Shown here in pieces: positions 51,362 to 60,705 of a stretch of DNA of 64,000 bases. Position 1 is the first letter of the stretch, and every line of letters starts with the position of its first letter. The notes below the pieces were generated by a model, which was not told the origin of the DNA, searched no databases, and saw nothing but the letters and a program-made list of their open reading frames with translations. The translations under genes and the position numbers were made by a program. Source of the DNA: Aliirhizobium wenxiniae (GTDB taxonomy: Bacteria; Pseudomonadota; Alphaproteobacteria; Rhizobiales; Rhizobiaceae); the NCBI RefSeq assembly GCF_014201355.1, contig NZ_JACHEG010000009.1, positions 147,311 to 211,310 on the forward strand. The letters run 5' to 3'.

Positions 51362-52405
51362 GTGAACATACGCGTAGGATACAGAGCTTTTGCGCGGCGG
51401 CTTGCGGTTGCCCTTTCCTGTGTCGCGGTCGCGGCCGGATCGGCACAGTCGGCTGAGTGCATGAGAGGCATCAATCTTGCAGGCGCCGAATTCGGCAGTC
51501 TCGGTCAGGAATACGGTACGGGCTACATCTATCCGTCCGACAAGACGATCGCCTATTTCAAGGGCAAGGGCTTTACCGGCGTTCGCCTGCCGTTTCTGTG
51601 GGAGCGTCTGCAGCCCAAGCTCTACGACAAGTTCAACAGCGCCGAATTGAAGCGGCTGCGCGCCGCGGTGAAGGCCATCCGGTCTGCCGGCATGCAGGTG
51701 GTTCTCGATCCGCATAATTATGGCCGCTACGAAGACCAGTTGATCGGCTCGGACGGCGTGCCGCAAAGCGCGTTCGCGGATTTCTGGCGACGGCTGGCCG
51801 CGACATTTGCAAGCCAGGATGGCATCCTGTTCGGCTTGATGAACGAGCCCTACGGCATATCCGCCGAAGACTGGCTCTCGGCCGCCAACAGCGCGATATC
51901 CGCTATCCGGCAGACCGGTGCCGATAACCTGATCCTCGTGCCCGGCACCGCATGGACCGGTGCACATAGCTGGTCAGGTGGCGATTACGGCACGCCGAAT
52001 GCAAGCGTGATGACGGGCGTGACCGATCCTGCCAATAATTATGCCTTCGAAGTTCACCAATATCTGGATGTCGATTTCTCCGGCAAGAACGATGAATGCA
52101 GCCGTGCGGCCGATGCCGTGAAAGCTATCACCGATATGGGCAATTGGCTCGCCGCCCAAGGTCGCCGCGGGTTTCTCGGAGAATTCGCCGTCCCGACCAT
52201 GCCGGTCTGCCAGCAATCGCTCAAGGATATGGTGGCAGTGGTCGAAAGCCGGCCGGATGTCTGGCTCGGCTGGTCCTATTGGGCCGCCGGCGACTGGTGG
52301 AAACCATCCGAACCGCTCAACATCCAGCCGACCGACACCGGCGACCGACCCCAGATGCAGACGCTGCAGACCTATTTCGCCGACCGCAAGACTTGTGGCG
52401 GGTGA
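51362..52405 (+). CDS. Secreted glycoside hydrolase family 5 (endoglucanase-like)
   Basis: A 347-residue GH5 enzyme. A signal peptide (RRLAVALSCVAVAAGSAQSA) ends near residue 31; the catalytic domain has LMNEPYG near residue 160 (acid/base Glu) and RRGFLGEFAVP near residue 275 (nucleophile Glu), and VRLPFLWERLQP and DPHNYGRY support the family. No carbohydrate-binding module is attached. It would cut beta-1,4-glucans or a related polysaccharide outside the cytoplasm. GTG at 51362 has GGAG seven bases upstream. Confidence 0.88.
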   Translation: MNIRVGYRAFARRLAVALSCVAVAAGSAQSAECMRGINLAGAEFGSLGQEYGTGYIYPSDKTIAYFKGKGFTGVRLPFLWERLQPKLYDKFNSAELKRLRAAVKAIRSAGMQVVLDPHNYGRYEDQLIGSDGVPQSAFADFWRRLAATFASQDGILFGLMNEPYGISAEDWLSAANSAISAIRQTGADNLILVPGTAWTGAHSWSGGDYGTPNASVMTGVTDPANNYAFEVHQYLDVDFSGKNDECSRAADAVKAITDMGNWLAAQGRRGFLGEFAVPTMPVCQQSLKDMVAVVESRPDVWLGWSYWAAGDWWKPSEPLNIQPTDTGDRPQMQTLQTYFADRKTCGG

Positions 52406-53013
52406 GCGCGGCGAAGGGGCTCACCGGGGACGTTTCCATTTCCCCCCTCAACAAAACCAAGACCTTACAAAAAACTTCATCCCCGCCCTCCCAAACCATG
52501 CCTACAATCCGCCTGCTTCCGTCGCCGGAGTGTTGCGCGAGACGTTCGCGGGCAGGCGGAAGCCGGCGCTTTCGTCCGAACCGTAACGTGCGGCAAGGGC
52601 GGAAGGGGTGAAACGCATGGGAGAGGGGCAACCTTCTCCCTATCAAGCCTCCCCCTGGCAGCCATGCCGGGTTCGGTTGAGCCGTCCAAGCACCGGCGAA
52701 ATCCGGTGTGCAGCGAGGCGAGAAGATCACCCGTAGGGACCGGAAGTCCCGAGAAAACGCCGAAGGCCACGCATATGCGGAGCCACAATACTTACTTTTC
52801 CAGAGGTCCCGCATATGCGTGCGCTTCTCCGGAATGATCTTTGACAACCACGGCAACGGTGTTGCGCGGGGTGGGATTGATGTGTGCGAACAAATGTTCG
52901 GCGCTTGTGCATGGCACAAGCCCTCAGCATCTCATTTGGCTGTTGCTATAGTTTGCCGGCAAACGGACGAGGGCTGCAGGCGCAATCACGGTAGACGCAT
53001 CTCTGCGCCTCGC
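52406..53013. other. 608-base convergent intergenic region with palindromes
   Basis: The gap lies between the ends of two convergent genes, so no promoter is required here, yet it is unusually long. It holds a repeat with 12-bp arms (52769-52820), an 8-bp inverted repeat (GCTTGTGC 52903-52910, GCACAAGC 52914-52921) and CGAAC/GTTCG (52887-52900). On the minus strand an ATG at 52814 follows GGAGAAG, but the frame looks like GC-rich noise. A repeat unit or an RNA gene seems more likely than a protein. Confidence 0.4.
52769..52820. repeat. Inverted repeat with self-palindromic arms
   Basis: ACGCATATGCGG (52769-52780) and CCGCATATGCGT (52809-52820) are perfect 12-base inverted arms around a 28-base centre. 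Each arm contains the palindrome CGCATATGCG. No coding sequence overlaps it. Confidence 0.75.
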
Positions 53014-54060
53014 TCACTCCGGCGGATACCGGTGCTCTCCACCTCGGAAATCGCTCACCGAATAACAGCCGCCATCGCCACGCACGGCATTCGCGCTGAT
53101 CACCGCCTTGCCGTGACCGCCCGGAATATCCAGAACGTAAGTCGGCTGGCAGAGGCCGGAAATGTTGCCGCGCAGGGCGGAGACGATCTTCTGGCCTTCC
53201 TCGATATCCATGCGGAAATGGCTTGTGCCGGGCGCAAGGTCCGGGTGGTGCAGGTAATAGGGCTTGATCCGTGTCTCGACAAAGGCCTTCATCAGGTCGC
53301 CGAGCACGGCCGGATCGTCGTTGATACCCTTCAGAAGCACGGTCTGGCTCACCATCGCAAAACCGGCATCGACCAGCCTTGCGGAGGCTGCACGAGCTTC
53401 GACCGTCATCTCGCGCGGATGATTGGCGTGAAGCGCTACATAGACGGTCTTGCCGCTTTCCTTCAATGCCGCGATCAGCGCCTCGTTGATACGATCCGGC
53501 TCGACCACCGGCACGCGGGTGTGGAACCGGACAATCTTCACATGCTCTATCGCCGCAAGTCCGCGCATGATCTCGGCCAGCCGGCGCGGAGACAGGACCA
53601 GCGGGTCACCGCCGGTCAGGATGACCTCCCAGATCTCCGGATGATCGCCGATATAGGCAAGTGCTGTCGCCAGCTCTTCGGGCGCCAGCGTGCCGTCGCC
53701 CTGCGGTCCGACCATCTCGCGGCGGAAACAGAAACGGCAATAGACCGGGCAGATATGCACGGCCTTCAAAAGCACCCGGTCGGGATAACGATGGACGATG
53801 CCCTTGACGGGGCTGTGTGCCGCGTCACCGATCGGATCTTCGCGCTCTTCCGGTGTCGTCACCAGTTCGGCCGCATCCGGAACGAACTGCAGCGCGATCG
53901 GATCGGCAGCGTCCGCCCGGTCGATCAGCGAAACCACGGTCGGCGTGATTGCGATCGCATAATGTTCGGCAACAGAGCGGATCGCGTCGAGCCCTTCGAG
54001 CGCAACAAGCCCCGCAGCCTGCAGCTCGTCCGGCGTCTTTAATGAACGGGCAGCGCTCAA
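53014..54060 (-). CDS. epmB: EF-P (R)-beta-lysine aminomutase (EpmB, KamA family)
   Basis: A 348-residue radical SAM protein with the cluster motif CPVYCRFCFRR near residue 110 and the SAM-binding ILTGGDPL near residue 145. It is a lysine 2,3-aminomutase homologue without the long extension of clostridial KamA, and its neighbours epmA and efp show that it makes (R)-beta-lysine for EF-P. The start is TTG at 54060, overlapping the epmA stop as TTGA, with GGAGG seven bases upstream; the ATG at 54087 is less likely. Confidence 0.9.
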   Translation of the reverse strand: MSAARSLKTPDELQAAGLVALEGLDAIRSVAEHYAIAITPTVVSLIDRADAADPIALQFVPDAAELVTTPEEREDPIGDAAHSPVKGIVHRYPDRVLLKAVHICPVYCRFCFRREMVGPQGDGTLAPEELATALAYIGDHPEIWEVILTGGDPLVLSPRRLAEIMRGLAAIEHVKIVRFHTRVPVVEPDRINEALIAALKESGKTVYVALHANHPREMTVEARAASARLVDAGFAMVSQTVLLKGINDDPAVLGDLMKAFVETRIKPYYLHHPDLAPGTSHFRMDIEEGQKIVSALRGNISGLCQPTYVLDIPGGHGKAVISANAVRGDGGCYSVSDFRGGEHRYPPE

Positions 54061-55121
54061 GAATGCACCTCCGCCACCGGCGCCCACATGACCTGATCTA
54101 TGCGCGTCGCGCCGGTTGCCAGCATGGCCAGCCGGTCGAAACCGAGGGCGGCACCACTTGCATCGGGCATCATCGCCAACGCGGCGAGGAAATCCTCGTC
54201 GATCGGATAGGTCTCGCCGTAGATGCGGGCCTTCTCCGCCATTTCGTGCTCGAAGCGGCGGCGTTGTTCGCCGGCATCGGTCAGTTCACCGAAGGCATTG
54301 GCCAGCTCGACGCCGCAGGCATAAAGCTCGAAACGTTCCGCCACGCGCGGATCGCGGGCAGACGGTCTTGCCAATGCGGCCTCGCAGACGGGGTATTCGC
54401 AAAGGATCGTCGCGCGGTCCTTGCCCAGATGCGGTTCGATCTTCTCGACCAGAACCTTGCTGAACAGATCCGCCCAGGTGTCGTCTTCGGCAATACGCAT
54501 TCCGGCATTGCGCACCGATGCCGCGAGAAGATCACGATCCGTCTCTCCGGATGCGGCGACCGAAGACAGAAGATCGATGCCGGCAAACCGGTTGAAGGCT
54601 TCCGCCAGCGTCAACCGTTCCGGCTCGGCAAACGGATCGGTCTCCATGCCGCGGAAGGAAAAACGCTTCGTGCCGGTCGTCTCGGCTGCGAGCTTCAGCA
54701 TGTCGGCACAATCGGCCATCAGCTGCTCGTAATCTTCGCCGGCGCGATACCATTCCAACATGGTGAATTCGGGATGGTGCAGGGGTCCACGCTCGCGGTT
54801 TCGATAGACATGCGCGAAGGTGAAGATGCGCGTCTCACCGGCTGAGAGCAGCTTCTTGGCGGCAAATTCCGGCGACGTGTGCAGGTAAAGGGGCGCGGCC
54901 TGTCCGTCGATTGTCAGGGCCTCGGTTGCAAAGGCATGAAGATGTGTCTCGTTGCCGGGCGATATCTGTAGCGTCGCCGTATCGACCTCGATGAAATCAC
55001 GCGAGGAGAAGAAAGCTCTCAGCGTCGTCTGCACCCGGTTGCGACCAATCAGGAAAGGCCGGCGGTCGGCATGGCTGTTTCTGGTCCACCAGGGGAATGC
55101 GGATACGCCGGGATGGTTCAT
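54057..55121 (-). CDS. epmA: EF-P lysine ligase EpmA (GenX/PoxA)
   Basis: A 354-residue class II lysyl-tRNA synthetase-like protein lacking the anticodon-binding domain. It has the class II motif 2 region FTFAHVYRNRERGPLHHPEFTMLEWY near residue 100 and motif 3 GAALGFDRLAML near residue 335. It attaches (R)-beta-lysine to the conserved lysine of EF-P, which is encoded divergently 162 bases away. The ATG at 55121 (MNHPGVSAFPWW) fits the family. Confidence 0.92.
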   Translation of the reverse strand: MNHPGVSAFPWWTRNSHADRRPFLIGRNRVQTTLRAFFSSRDFIEVDTATLQISPGNETHLHAFATEALTIDGQAAPLYLHTSPEFAAKKLLSAGETRIFTFAHVYRNRERGPLHHPEFTMLEWYRAGEDYEQLMADCADMLKLAAETTGTKRFSFRGMETDPFAEPERLTLAEAFNRFAGIDLLSSVAASGETDRDLLAASVRNAGMRIAEDDTWADLFSKVLVEKIEPHLGKDRATILCEYPVCEAALARPSARDPRVAERFELYACGVELANAFGELTDAGEQRRRFEHEMAEKARIYGETYPIDEDFLAALAMMPDASGAALGFDRLAMLATGATRIDQVMWAPVAEVHS

Positions 55122-55283
55122 GGACGAAGCTTTCTCGCCTTGTCGGGCAATGTCAGCCAATGCCGGGGCTGGCTATTTGGCGGATTTTGCGTTAGTTGCG
55201 CCGGCAAGGAAACCTGAAAAGCATCTCCACGGCCGTTTCGCCAGTCCTCTACGACGTGGCCGGCCGAGTTACAAGGAACTCTT

Positions 55284-55853
55284 ATGGTCAAGGTCATCGC
55301 CTCTTCCGTCCGCAAGGGCAACGTCATCGATGTCGACGGCAAGCTCTATGTCGTCCTCACCGCCGAAAACTTCCACCCCGGCAAGGGCACGCCTGTTACC
55401 CAGGTGAACATGCGCCGCATCGTCGATGGCGTGAAGGTGTCGGAACGCTGGCGTACGACGGAACAGGTCGAGCGCGCCTTCGTCGAAGACGTCAACCACC
55501 AGTTCCTTTATGAAGATGGCGAAGGCTTCCACTTCATGAACCCGGAAAACTACGACCAGATCGTCGTCGATGTCGACACGATGGGCGACCAGAAGGCCTA
55601 TCTGCAGGAAGGCATGGTCTGCATCCTGTCCATGCACGAAGGTGTGGCGCTTGCCCTGCAGCTGCCGCGTCACGTCATTCTCGAAATCACCGAGACCGAA
55701 CCGGTCGTCAAGGGCCAGACGGCTTCGTCTTCCTACAAGCCGGCCATGCTGTCCAACGGCATCCGCACCGCCGTGCCGCCGCATATTGATGCCGGCACCC
55801 GCGTCGTCATCGCAACGGAAGACAATTCCTACGTCGAGCGCGCCAAGAACTAA
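55284..55853 (+). CDS. efp: Elongation factor P
   Basis: A 189-residue EF-P with three beta-barrel domains. It relieves ribosome stalling at polyproline. Lys34 in HPGKGTP is the residue expected to receive beta-lysine from EpmA, and both modification genes lie next to it. AAGGA lies seven bases before the ATG. It is followed by a strong bidirectional terminator. Confidence 0.95.
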   Translation: MVKVIASSVRKGNVIDVDGKLYVVLTAENFHPGKGTPVTQVNMRRIVDGVKVSERWRTTEQVERAFVEDVNHQFLYEDGEGFHFMNPENYDQIVVDVDTMGDQKAYLQEGMVCILSMHEGVALALQLPRHVILEITETEPVVKGQTASSSYKPAMLSNGIRTAVPPHIDAGTRVVIATEDNSYVERAKN

Positions 55854-55896
55854 TAAATTCGCCGGGGCATCGTCCCCGGCCTTCATAACGGCATTA

Positions 55897-55931
55897 AAAA
55901 ACCTCCGAAGCGATGCTGCGGAGGTTTTTTG
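55897..55931. terminator. Bidirectional terminator between efp and the efflux operon
   Basis: AAAAAACCTCCG (55897-55908) pairs perfectly with CGGAGGTTTTTT (55920-55931) around an 11-base loop. It serves efp from the left and the efflux outer-membrane gene from the right. A further GC hairpin (CCGGGG/CCCCGG, 55863-55880) precedes it. Confidence 0.9.
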
Positions 55932-55981
55932 TTGTGCTGAATAAAGGAAGCGAGGCCGGCGAACCGGCCTCAGGCCTGATG

Positions 55982-57427
55982 TCAGTCCTTGACGACCTTG
56001 GCGGAAGCAACTTCCGTCTTGGCCGTGGAGCCGACTGCATAACCGCCGCCGATCGCCACGTTGAGCGAGACGTAGTTCTGCGCCATCTGCTGAACCGCGG
56101 CAGCGAGATTGGCCTGCGAGTCTGAAACCTGACGCTGTGCATCCAGAACATCGAGCAGCGAGGAGGCGCCATCGCGGTAGCTTGCGGTCGCAAGCTCGAG
56201 GGCTTCCTGATAGGACTTCACGGTTGCGCGCAGTGCAGCAACGGTGCGGCCATCGCGGGAAACTGCGGCCAGAGCGTTTTCAACTTCCTCGACGCCGGCA
56301 AGAACCGTCTGCTTCCAGGAGAGATAGGCTTCACGAGCAGCCGATTCGTTCGACTTGACGTTTGCCTTCAGAGCGCCGCCATCGAAGATCGGCAGCGACA
56401 GCGAAGGACCGAACGACCAGGACAGGATGCCGGCGTCGGCACCCAGCGATCGGGTGTAGGAAGGCGTGATCGAACCGCCCAGCGTGATCGCCGGGTAAAG
56501 CTGCGCTTCCGCGACGCCGATGCGGGCGGTTGCAGCTGCCAGCTGACGCTCGGCGGCGCGAACGTCGGGACGGTTGCGGATCAGGTCGGCCGGAACGCCC
56601 GACTTCGGGCTGAAGCGGGCAACCGGCTGGCGTGCGCCACGCTGCAGGTCTGCGATCAGCGACGATGCCGGCAGGCCGAGCAGGGTCGCGATGCGGTGCG
56701 CAGCCTGGCGGAACTGGGTTTCGAGGCCCGGCAGGTCGGCCAGCGTCGAATTGACCAGACCCTCGGCCTGGACGACGTCCAGTCGCGATGCGGCGCCGGC
56801 TTCAAGCTGCAGCTTGGTGAGGTTCAACGTCTCGCGGCGCGAATCAAGGTTTGCGCGGGTCAGCGCGATGCGTTCCTGATAATAACGAACATCGATATAA
56901 GCGCCTGCAACAGCAGAAAGCAGCGTCAGACGCGCGACGTCGACGCTTGCATAGCTGGCGTCGAGATCCGCAAGTGCGGCTTCCCTGGAGCGGGCGTAGA
57001 GACCGAAGAGATCGAGGAACCAGGAGGCGGTCGGGCCACCGGAAGCAGAATTCTGTTCAGCGAGCGAGTTGGCGCTCGGGCTGCCGCCGAGCCTGTTGGC
57101 ACCGCTGCGTCCGGCCTGGGCGCTCAGGTCGAGCGAAGGAAGTCCGCCAGCGCCGGCGCTGATGACAGCTGCCTGTGCCTGATTGATACGTTCCAGCGCC
57201 TGCAGCACGTCGAGGTTCTGCGAGAGACCCTGATTGACGTAACCATTCAGGCGTGTGTCGGAGAATGCTGTCCACCAGGCATTCTTGGCAACATCACCAT
57301 TGCTCGTCGAAGATCCTTCGGCGAATTTTGCCGGAAGCGAAATCTGAGGTGCAGAGTGATCAGGACCAAGTGTGCAGCTGGACAATAACAGCAATACGAG
57401 AGGGGCGGCTGCGCGAATGGAAATCAT
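55982..57427 (-). CDS. RND efflux outer-membrane lipoprotein (NodT/OprM type)
   Basis: A 481-residue TolC-superfamily channel with a lipoprotein signal (LLLLSSC lipobox at residues about 13-18) and two outer-membrane-factor repeats; RPDVRAAERQLAAATARIGVAEAQLYP near residue 285 is diagnostic. It forms the outer-membrane exit duct for the RND pump encoded upstream. The three-gene layout resembles ameABC of Agrobacterium, though direct equivalence is unproven. Confidence 0.88.
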   Translation of the reverse strand: MISIRAAAPLVLLLLSSCTLGPDHSAPQISLPAKFAEGSSTSNGDVAKNAWWTAFSDTRLNGYVNQGLSQNLDVLQALERINQAQAAVISAGAGGLPSLDLSAQAGRSGANRLGGSPSANSLAEQNSASGGPTASWFLDLFGLYARSREAALADLDASYASVDVARLTLLSAVAGAYIDVRYYQERIALTRANLDSRRETLNLTKLQLEAGAASRLDVVQAEGLVNSTLADLPGLETQFRQAAHRIATLLGLPASSLIADLQRGARQPVARFSPKSGVPADLIRNRPDVRAAERQLAAATARIGVAEAQLYPAITLGGSITPSYTRSLGADAGILSWSFGPSLSLPIFDGGALKANVKSNESAAREAYLSWKQTVLAGVEEVENALAAVSRDGRTVAALRATVKSYQEALELATASYRDGASSLLDVLDAQRQVSDSQANLAAAVQQMAQNYVSLNVAIGGGYAVGSTAKTEVASAKVVKD

Positions 57428-57538
57428 ATTTTTGTCCCAAAGCCCTTACTTACATGCCCGCCTGTCGCGGGCCGACTTCATTGAATTGGCGACCGTAATC
57501 TGAGTCGATGGCAGAATGCCACCAACTGGTAAACGGAT

Positions 57539-60500
57539 TTACATAGTCTTCGCCTGTTTTTCACGATTTGATAACCGCCTGACGACAACAAAAAACGTCG
57601 GAACGAAGAAAATTCCGATGAGTGTTGCAGAAAGCATACCACCCAGCACGCCAATACCGATTGCATTCTGTGCAGCAGAGCCTGCACCCGTTGCAATTGC
57701 CAGTGGTACGACGCCGAGGATGAAGGCGAGCGACGTCATGATGATCGGACGCAGACGAAGCCTTGCTGCCTCCATCGTCGCTTCGATCAGGCCCATGCCG
57801 GTCGCCTGCCGGTCTTTGGCGAATTCGACGATCAGGATCGCGTTCTTCGCCGCCAGACCGATGGTCGTCAGCAGGCCAACCTTGAAATAGACGTCGTTCG
57901 ACTGGCTTGACAGATAGGCTGCGGCGAGAGCACCGAGCACGCCGATCGGTACCGCAAGGATGACCGAGAACGGGATCGACCAGCTCTCATAAAGGGCTGC
58001 GAGGCAGAGGAAGACGATCAGGACCGACAATGCATAGAGCATCGGTGCCTGTGAGCCAGAAAGACGTTCCTGGTAGGAAATCCCCTGCCATGCGACGGTG
58101 TAGCCACCCGGCAACTCGGTTACCAAGCGTTCCAGCTCATTCATGGCCTCGCCGGTGCTCACGCCGGGTTTGGTCGAACCTTCCAGCGACATCGCGCTGG
58201 TGCCGTTGTAACGAGCAAGCTGCGGCGTACCGGTTACCCAGTCCAGCTTGCTGAACGAGGAGAAAGGCACCATCTCGCCGTCGGTATTGCGGGCGTACCA
58301 GTATTTGATGTCGTCCGGCTGCATGCGGTAGGGCGCATCACCCTGCACGTAAACCGGCTTCAGCTCGTTGTTGAGCGTGAAGTCGTTGACGTCACGTCCG
58401 GCAAAGATGGTTGCCAGCATCGAGTTGACGGCGGCGAGATCGACACCCATGGCGCCGAGCTTTTCCTGATCGAGCAGGATCTTCAGCTGGGTTTCGCTGC
58501 GCTGGTTGTTGCTGCGAAGCGAGCTTATAAGCGGGTTGGTCGCGCTTTCGCTGATCAGTTGCTGCGAGACCTGGGTCAGTGCGTCATTGCCGTTATTACC
58601 GCTGTCGACCAGATAGGCCGAGAAGCCGCTGGAATTGCCGAGACCCTGGATGGCGGGAGGAAGCAGAGCGAAGACCTGGGCGTCACGAAGGGTAAAGAAA
58701 TGCCCCTGTGCGCGCTGCAGAACTTCGGCAGCCGACTGGCCCGCACCTTCACGAGCGGAGAAGTCGCGAAGCTTGGTGAAGACAATGGCGTTGTTCTGAC
58801 CGGTGCCGCTGAAGCTGAAGCCGAGTGCGCCGAAGACCGCATCGACATTATCCTTCTCCTTTTCGAGGAAGTAGGATTCCACCTGCTTGACGACTTCTTC
58901 CGTGCGCGCCGTCGTCGAGCCGACCGGCGTCTGGATGATCGTCATCAGAACGCCTTGGTCCTCCTGCGGAAGGAAAGAGGATGGAAGCCTGGTGAACAGG
59001 AAGGCGCAGCCGCCGACGATCAGCGCGAAAAGCAACATGACGCGCAACGGACGCTTCAGAAGATAACCAATCGTGCCGACATAACCGTTCGTCGTCTTGT
59101 CGAAGCCATTGTTGAACTTCGCGCCAATGCCGCTTTTCTTTTTGGCATGGTCGATTGGCTTCAGCATCGTGGCGCAAAGTGCCGGCGTCAGCACGATGGC
59201 GACGACAGCAGACAGAAGCATGGCCGAAACGATCGTGACCGAGAACTGGCGGTAGATAATTCCCGTCGAGCCACCGAAGAAGGCCATGGGAATAAACACG
59301 GCCGTCAGAACCAGTGCGATACCGATGATCGCTCCGGTGATTTCATGCATCGACTTCTCGGTCGCCTCGAGCGGCGAAAGACCCTCCTCGTCCATGATGC
59401 GCTCGACATTCTCGACGACGACAATCGCGTCGTCGACCAGAAGCCCGATCGCCAGAACCATGGCGAACATGGTCAGTGTGTTGATCGAATATCCCGTCAG
59501 GGCAAGGATGCCGAAGGTCCCGAGAAGCACGACGGGTACCGCAATCATCGGAATGAAGGTCGCGCGCAGGTTCTGCAGGAAGACGAGAAGAACGACGAAG
59601 ACGAGAACGATCGCTTCGATCAGCGTGTGAACGACCTTTTCGATCGACAGTTTGACGAAGGGGGTGGTGTCGTAGGGATAGGTGATTTCAACGCCATCCG
59701 GCAGCGATCCCGCGACGCGATCCAATTCGGCCTTCACGCGGGCTGCCGTATCGAGCGCATTGGCGCCTGTCGCAAGGTTCACGGCAAAACCGGCTGCCGG
59801 CTTGGTGTTGGAACGGGATGCACCGCCATAGGATTCCTGGCCGATCTCGACACGCGCTACATCGCTCAGGCGAACCGTTGCGCCGTCCTGCTCGACCTTG
59901 AGAATGATGCGTTCGAATTCGTCGACAGTGGTCAGCTGGCTTTGGGCCGTCATGGTGACCGTCAGCTGCTGGCCTTCCGTCACCGGCTGGGCGCCGAGCG
60001 AACCAACCGAAACCTGGGTGTTCTGTGCCTCGATGGCAGAGGTCACGTCGGCCGCGGTCAACTGGTATTTCTGCAGCTTGAACGGATCGAGCCAGACGCG
60101 CATGGCATAACCGGAGCCAAAGACATTGATGCTGCCGACACCCTCGAGCCGCTGGACCTGATCTTCGATCGAGGTCGCGAAAATATCGCCGAGATCGACA
60201 GAACTGCGCTTGCCATCTTCGGAAACGAGTGCGCCGACCATGAGAATGCTCGATGTCGAGCGGGTGACCGAGATGCCTTGGCTCTGGACGACATCCGGCA
60301 ATTGCGACTGTACCAGCTGCAGCTTGTTCTGCACCTGGACCTGGGCGATGTCTGGCATGATGCTGTTGCCGAAGGTCAGCGTGACGCTGGCGCTGCCCGT
60401 CGAAGACGACGAGGTCATATAGGTCAGGTCATCAAGGCCGGTCATGCCGTCCTCAATGATACTGGTTACCGACTTTTCGACCGTTTCGGCACTGGCGCCA

Positions 60501-60649
60501 TTATATGTTGCGCTGATGCGCACGGTCGTCGGGGCGATATCGGGATATTGCGAGATCGACAGCGTGGTGATGGCAAGTGCGCCACCCAGCATGATGACGA
60601 TTGCGATGACCCAGGCGAAGACGGGTCGCCGAATGAAGTAATGCGCCAT
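57539..60649 (-). CDS. RND multidrug efflux pump, inner-membrane transporter (AcrB/MexB type)
   Basis: A 1036-residue HAE1-family proton antiporter with twelve membrane segments in two halves. The N-terminus MAHYFIRRPVFAWVIAI, the proton-relay pair in GLLVDDAIVVVENVERIM near residue 400, and GLAAKNAILIVEFAK near residue 940 are typical of AcrB/MexB. AAGGA lies nine bases before the ATG. It lies between the adaptor and channel genes in one leftward operon. Confidence 0.93.
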   Translation of the reverse strand: MAHYFIRRPVFAWVIAIVIMLGGALAITTLSISQYPDIAPTTVRISATYNGASAETVEKSVTSIIEDGMTGLDDLTYMTSSSSTGSASVTLTFGNSIMPDIAQVQVQNKLQLVQSQLPDVVQSQGISVTRSTSSILMVGALVSEDGKRSSVDLGDIFATSIEDQVQRLEGVGSINVFGSGYAMRVWLDPFKLQKYQLTAADVTSAIEAQNTQVSVGSLGAQPVTEGQQLTVTMTAQSQLTTVDEFERIILKVEQDGATVRLSDVARVEIGQESYGGASRSNTKPAAGFAVNLATGANALDTAARVKAELDRVAGSLPDGVEITYPYDTTPFVKLSIEKVVHTLIEAIVLVFVVLLVFLQNLRATFIPMIAVPVVLLGTFGILALTGYSINTLTMFAMVLAIGLLVDDAIVVVENVERIMDEEGLSPLEATEKSMHEITGAIIGIALVLTAVFIPMAFFGGSTGIIYRQFSVTIVSAMLLSAVVAIVLTPALCATMLKPIDHAKKKSGIGAKFNNGFDKTTNGYVGTIGYLLKRPLRVMLLFALIVGGCAFLFTRLPSSFLPQEDQGVLMTIIQTPVGSTTARTEEVVKQVESYFLEKEKDNVDAVFGALGFSFSGTGQNNAIVFTKLRDFSAREGAGQSAAEVLQRAQGHFFTLRDAQVFALLPPAIQGLGNSSGFSAYLVDSGNNGNDALTQVSQQLISESATNPLISSLRSNNQRSETQLKILLDQEKLGAMGVDLAAVNSMLATIFAGRDVNDFTLNNELKPVYVQGDAPYRMQPDDIKYWYARNTDGEMVPFSSFSKLDWVTGTPQLARYNGTSAMSLEGSTKPGVSTGEAMNELERLVTELPGGYTVAWQGISYQERLSGSQAPMLYALSVLIVFLCLAALYESWSIPFSVILAVPIGVLGALAAAYLSSQSNDVYFKVGLLTTIGLAAKNAILIVEFAKDRQATGMGLIEATMEAARLRLRPIIMTSLAFILGVVPLAIATGAGSAAQNAIGIGVLGGMLSATLIGIFFVPTFFVVVRRLSNREKQAKTM

Positions 60650-60705
60650 TTCGAAATTCCTTGCCGCGTTTTGGGGCCGCGTTTACGGGCGAGCGTCAGC
60701 CGTTC

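Noticed and set aside
52887..52900. CGAAC-N4-GTTCG as a LexA box
   Set aside because: It matches the Gram-positive SOS box; alphaproteobacterial LexA sites are direct GTTC-N7-GTTC repeats, and no gene starts nearby.
52708..54042. 444-codon open frame on the plus strand
   Set aside because: Mostly antisense to epmB and starting in the repeat-rich gap; no recognisable domain.
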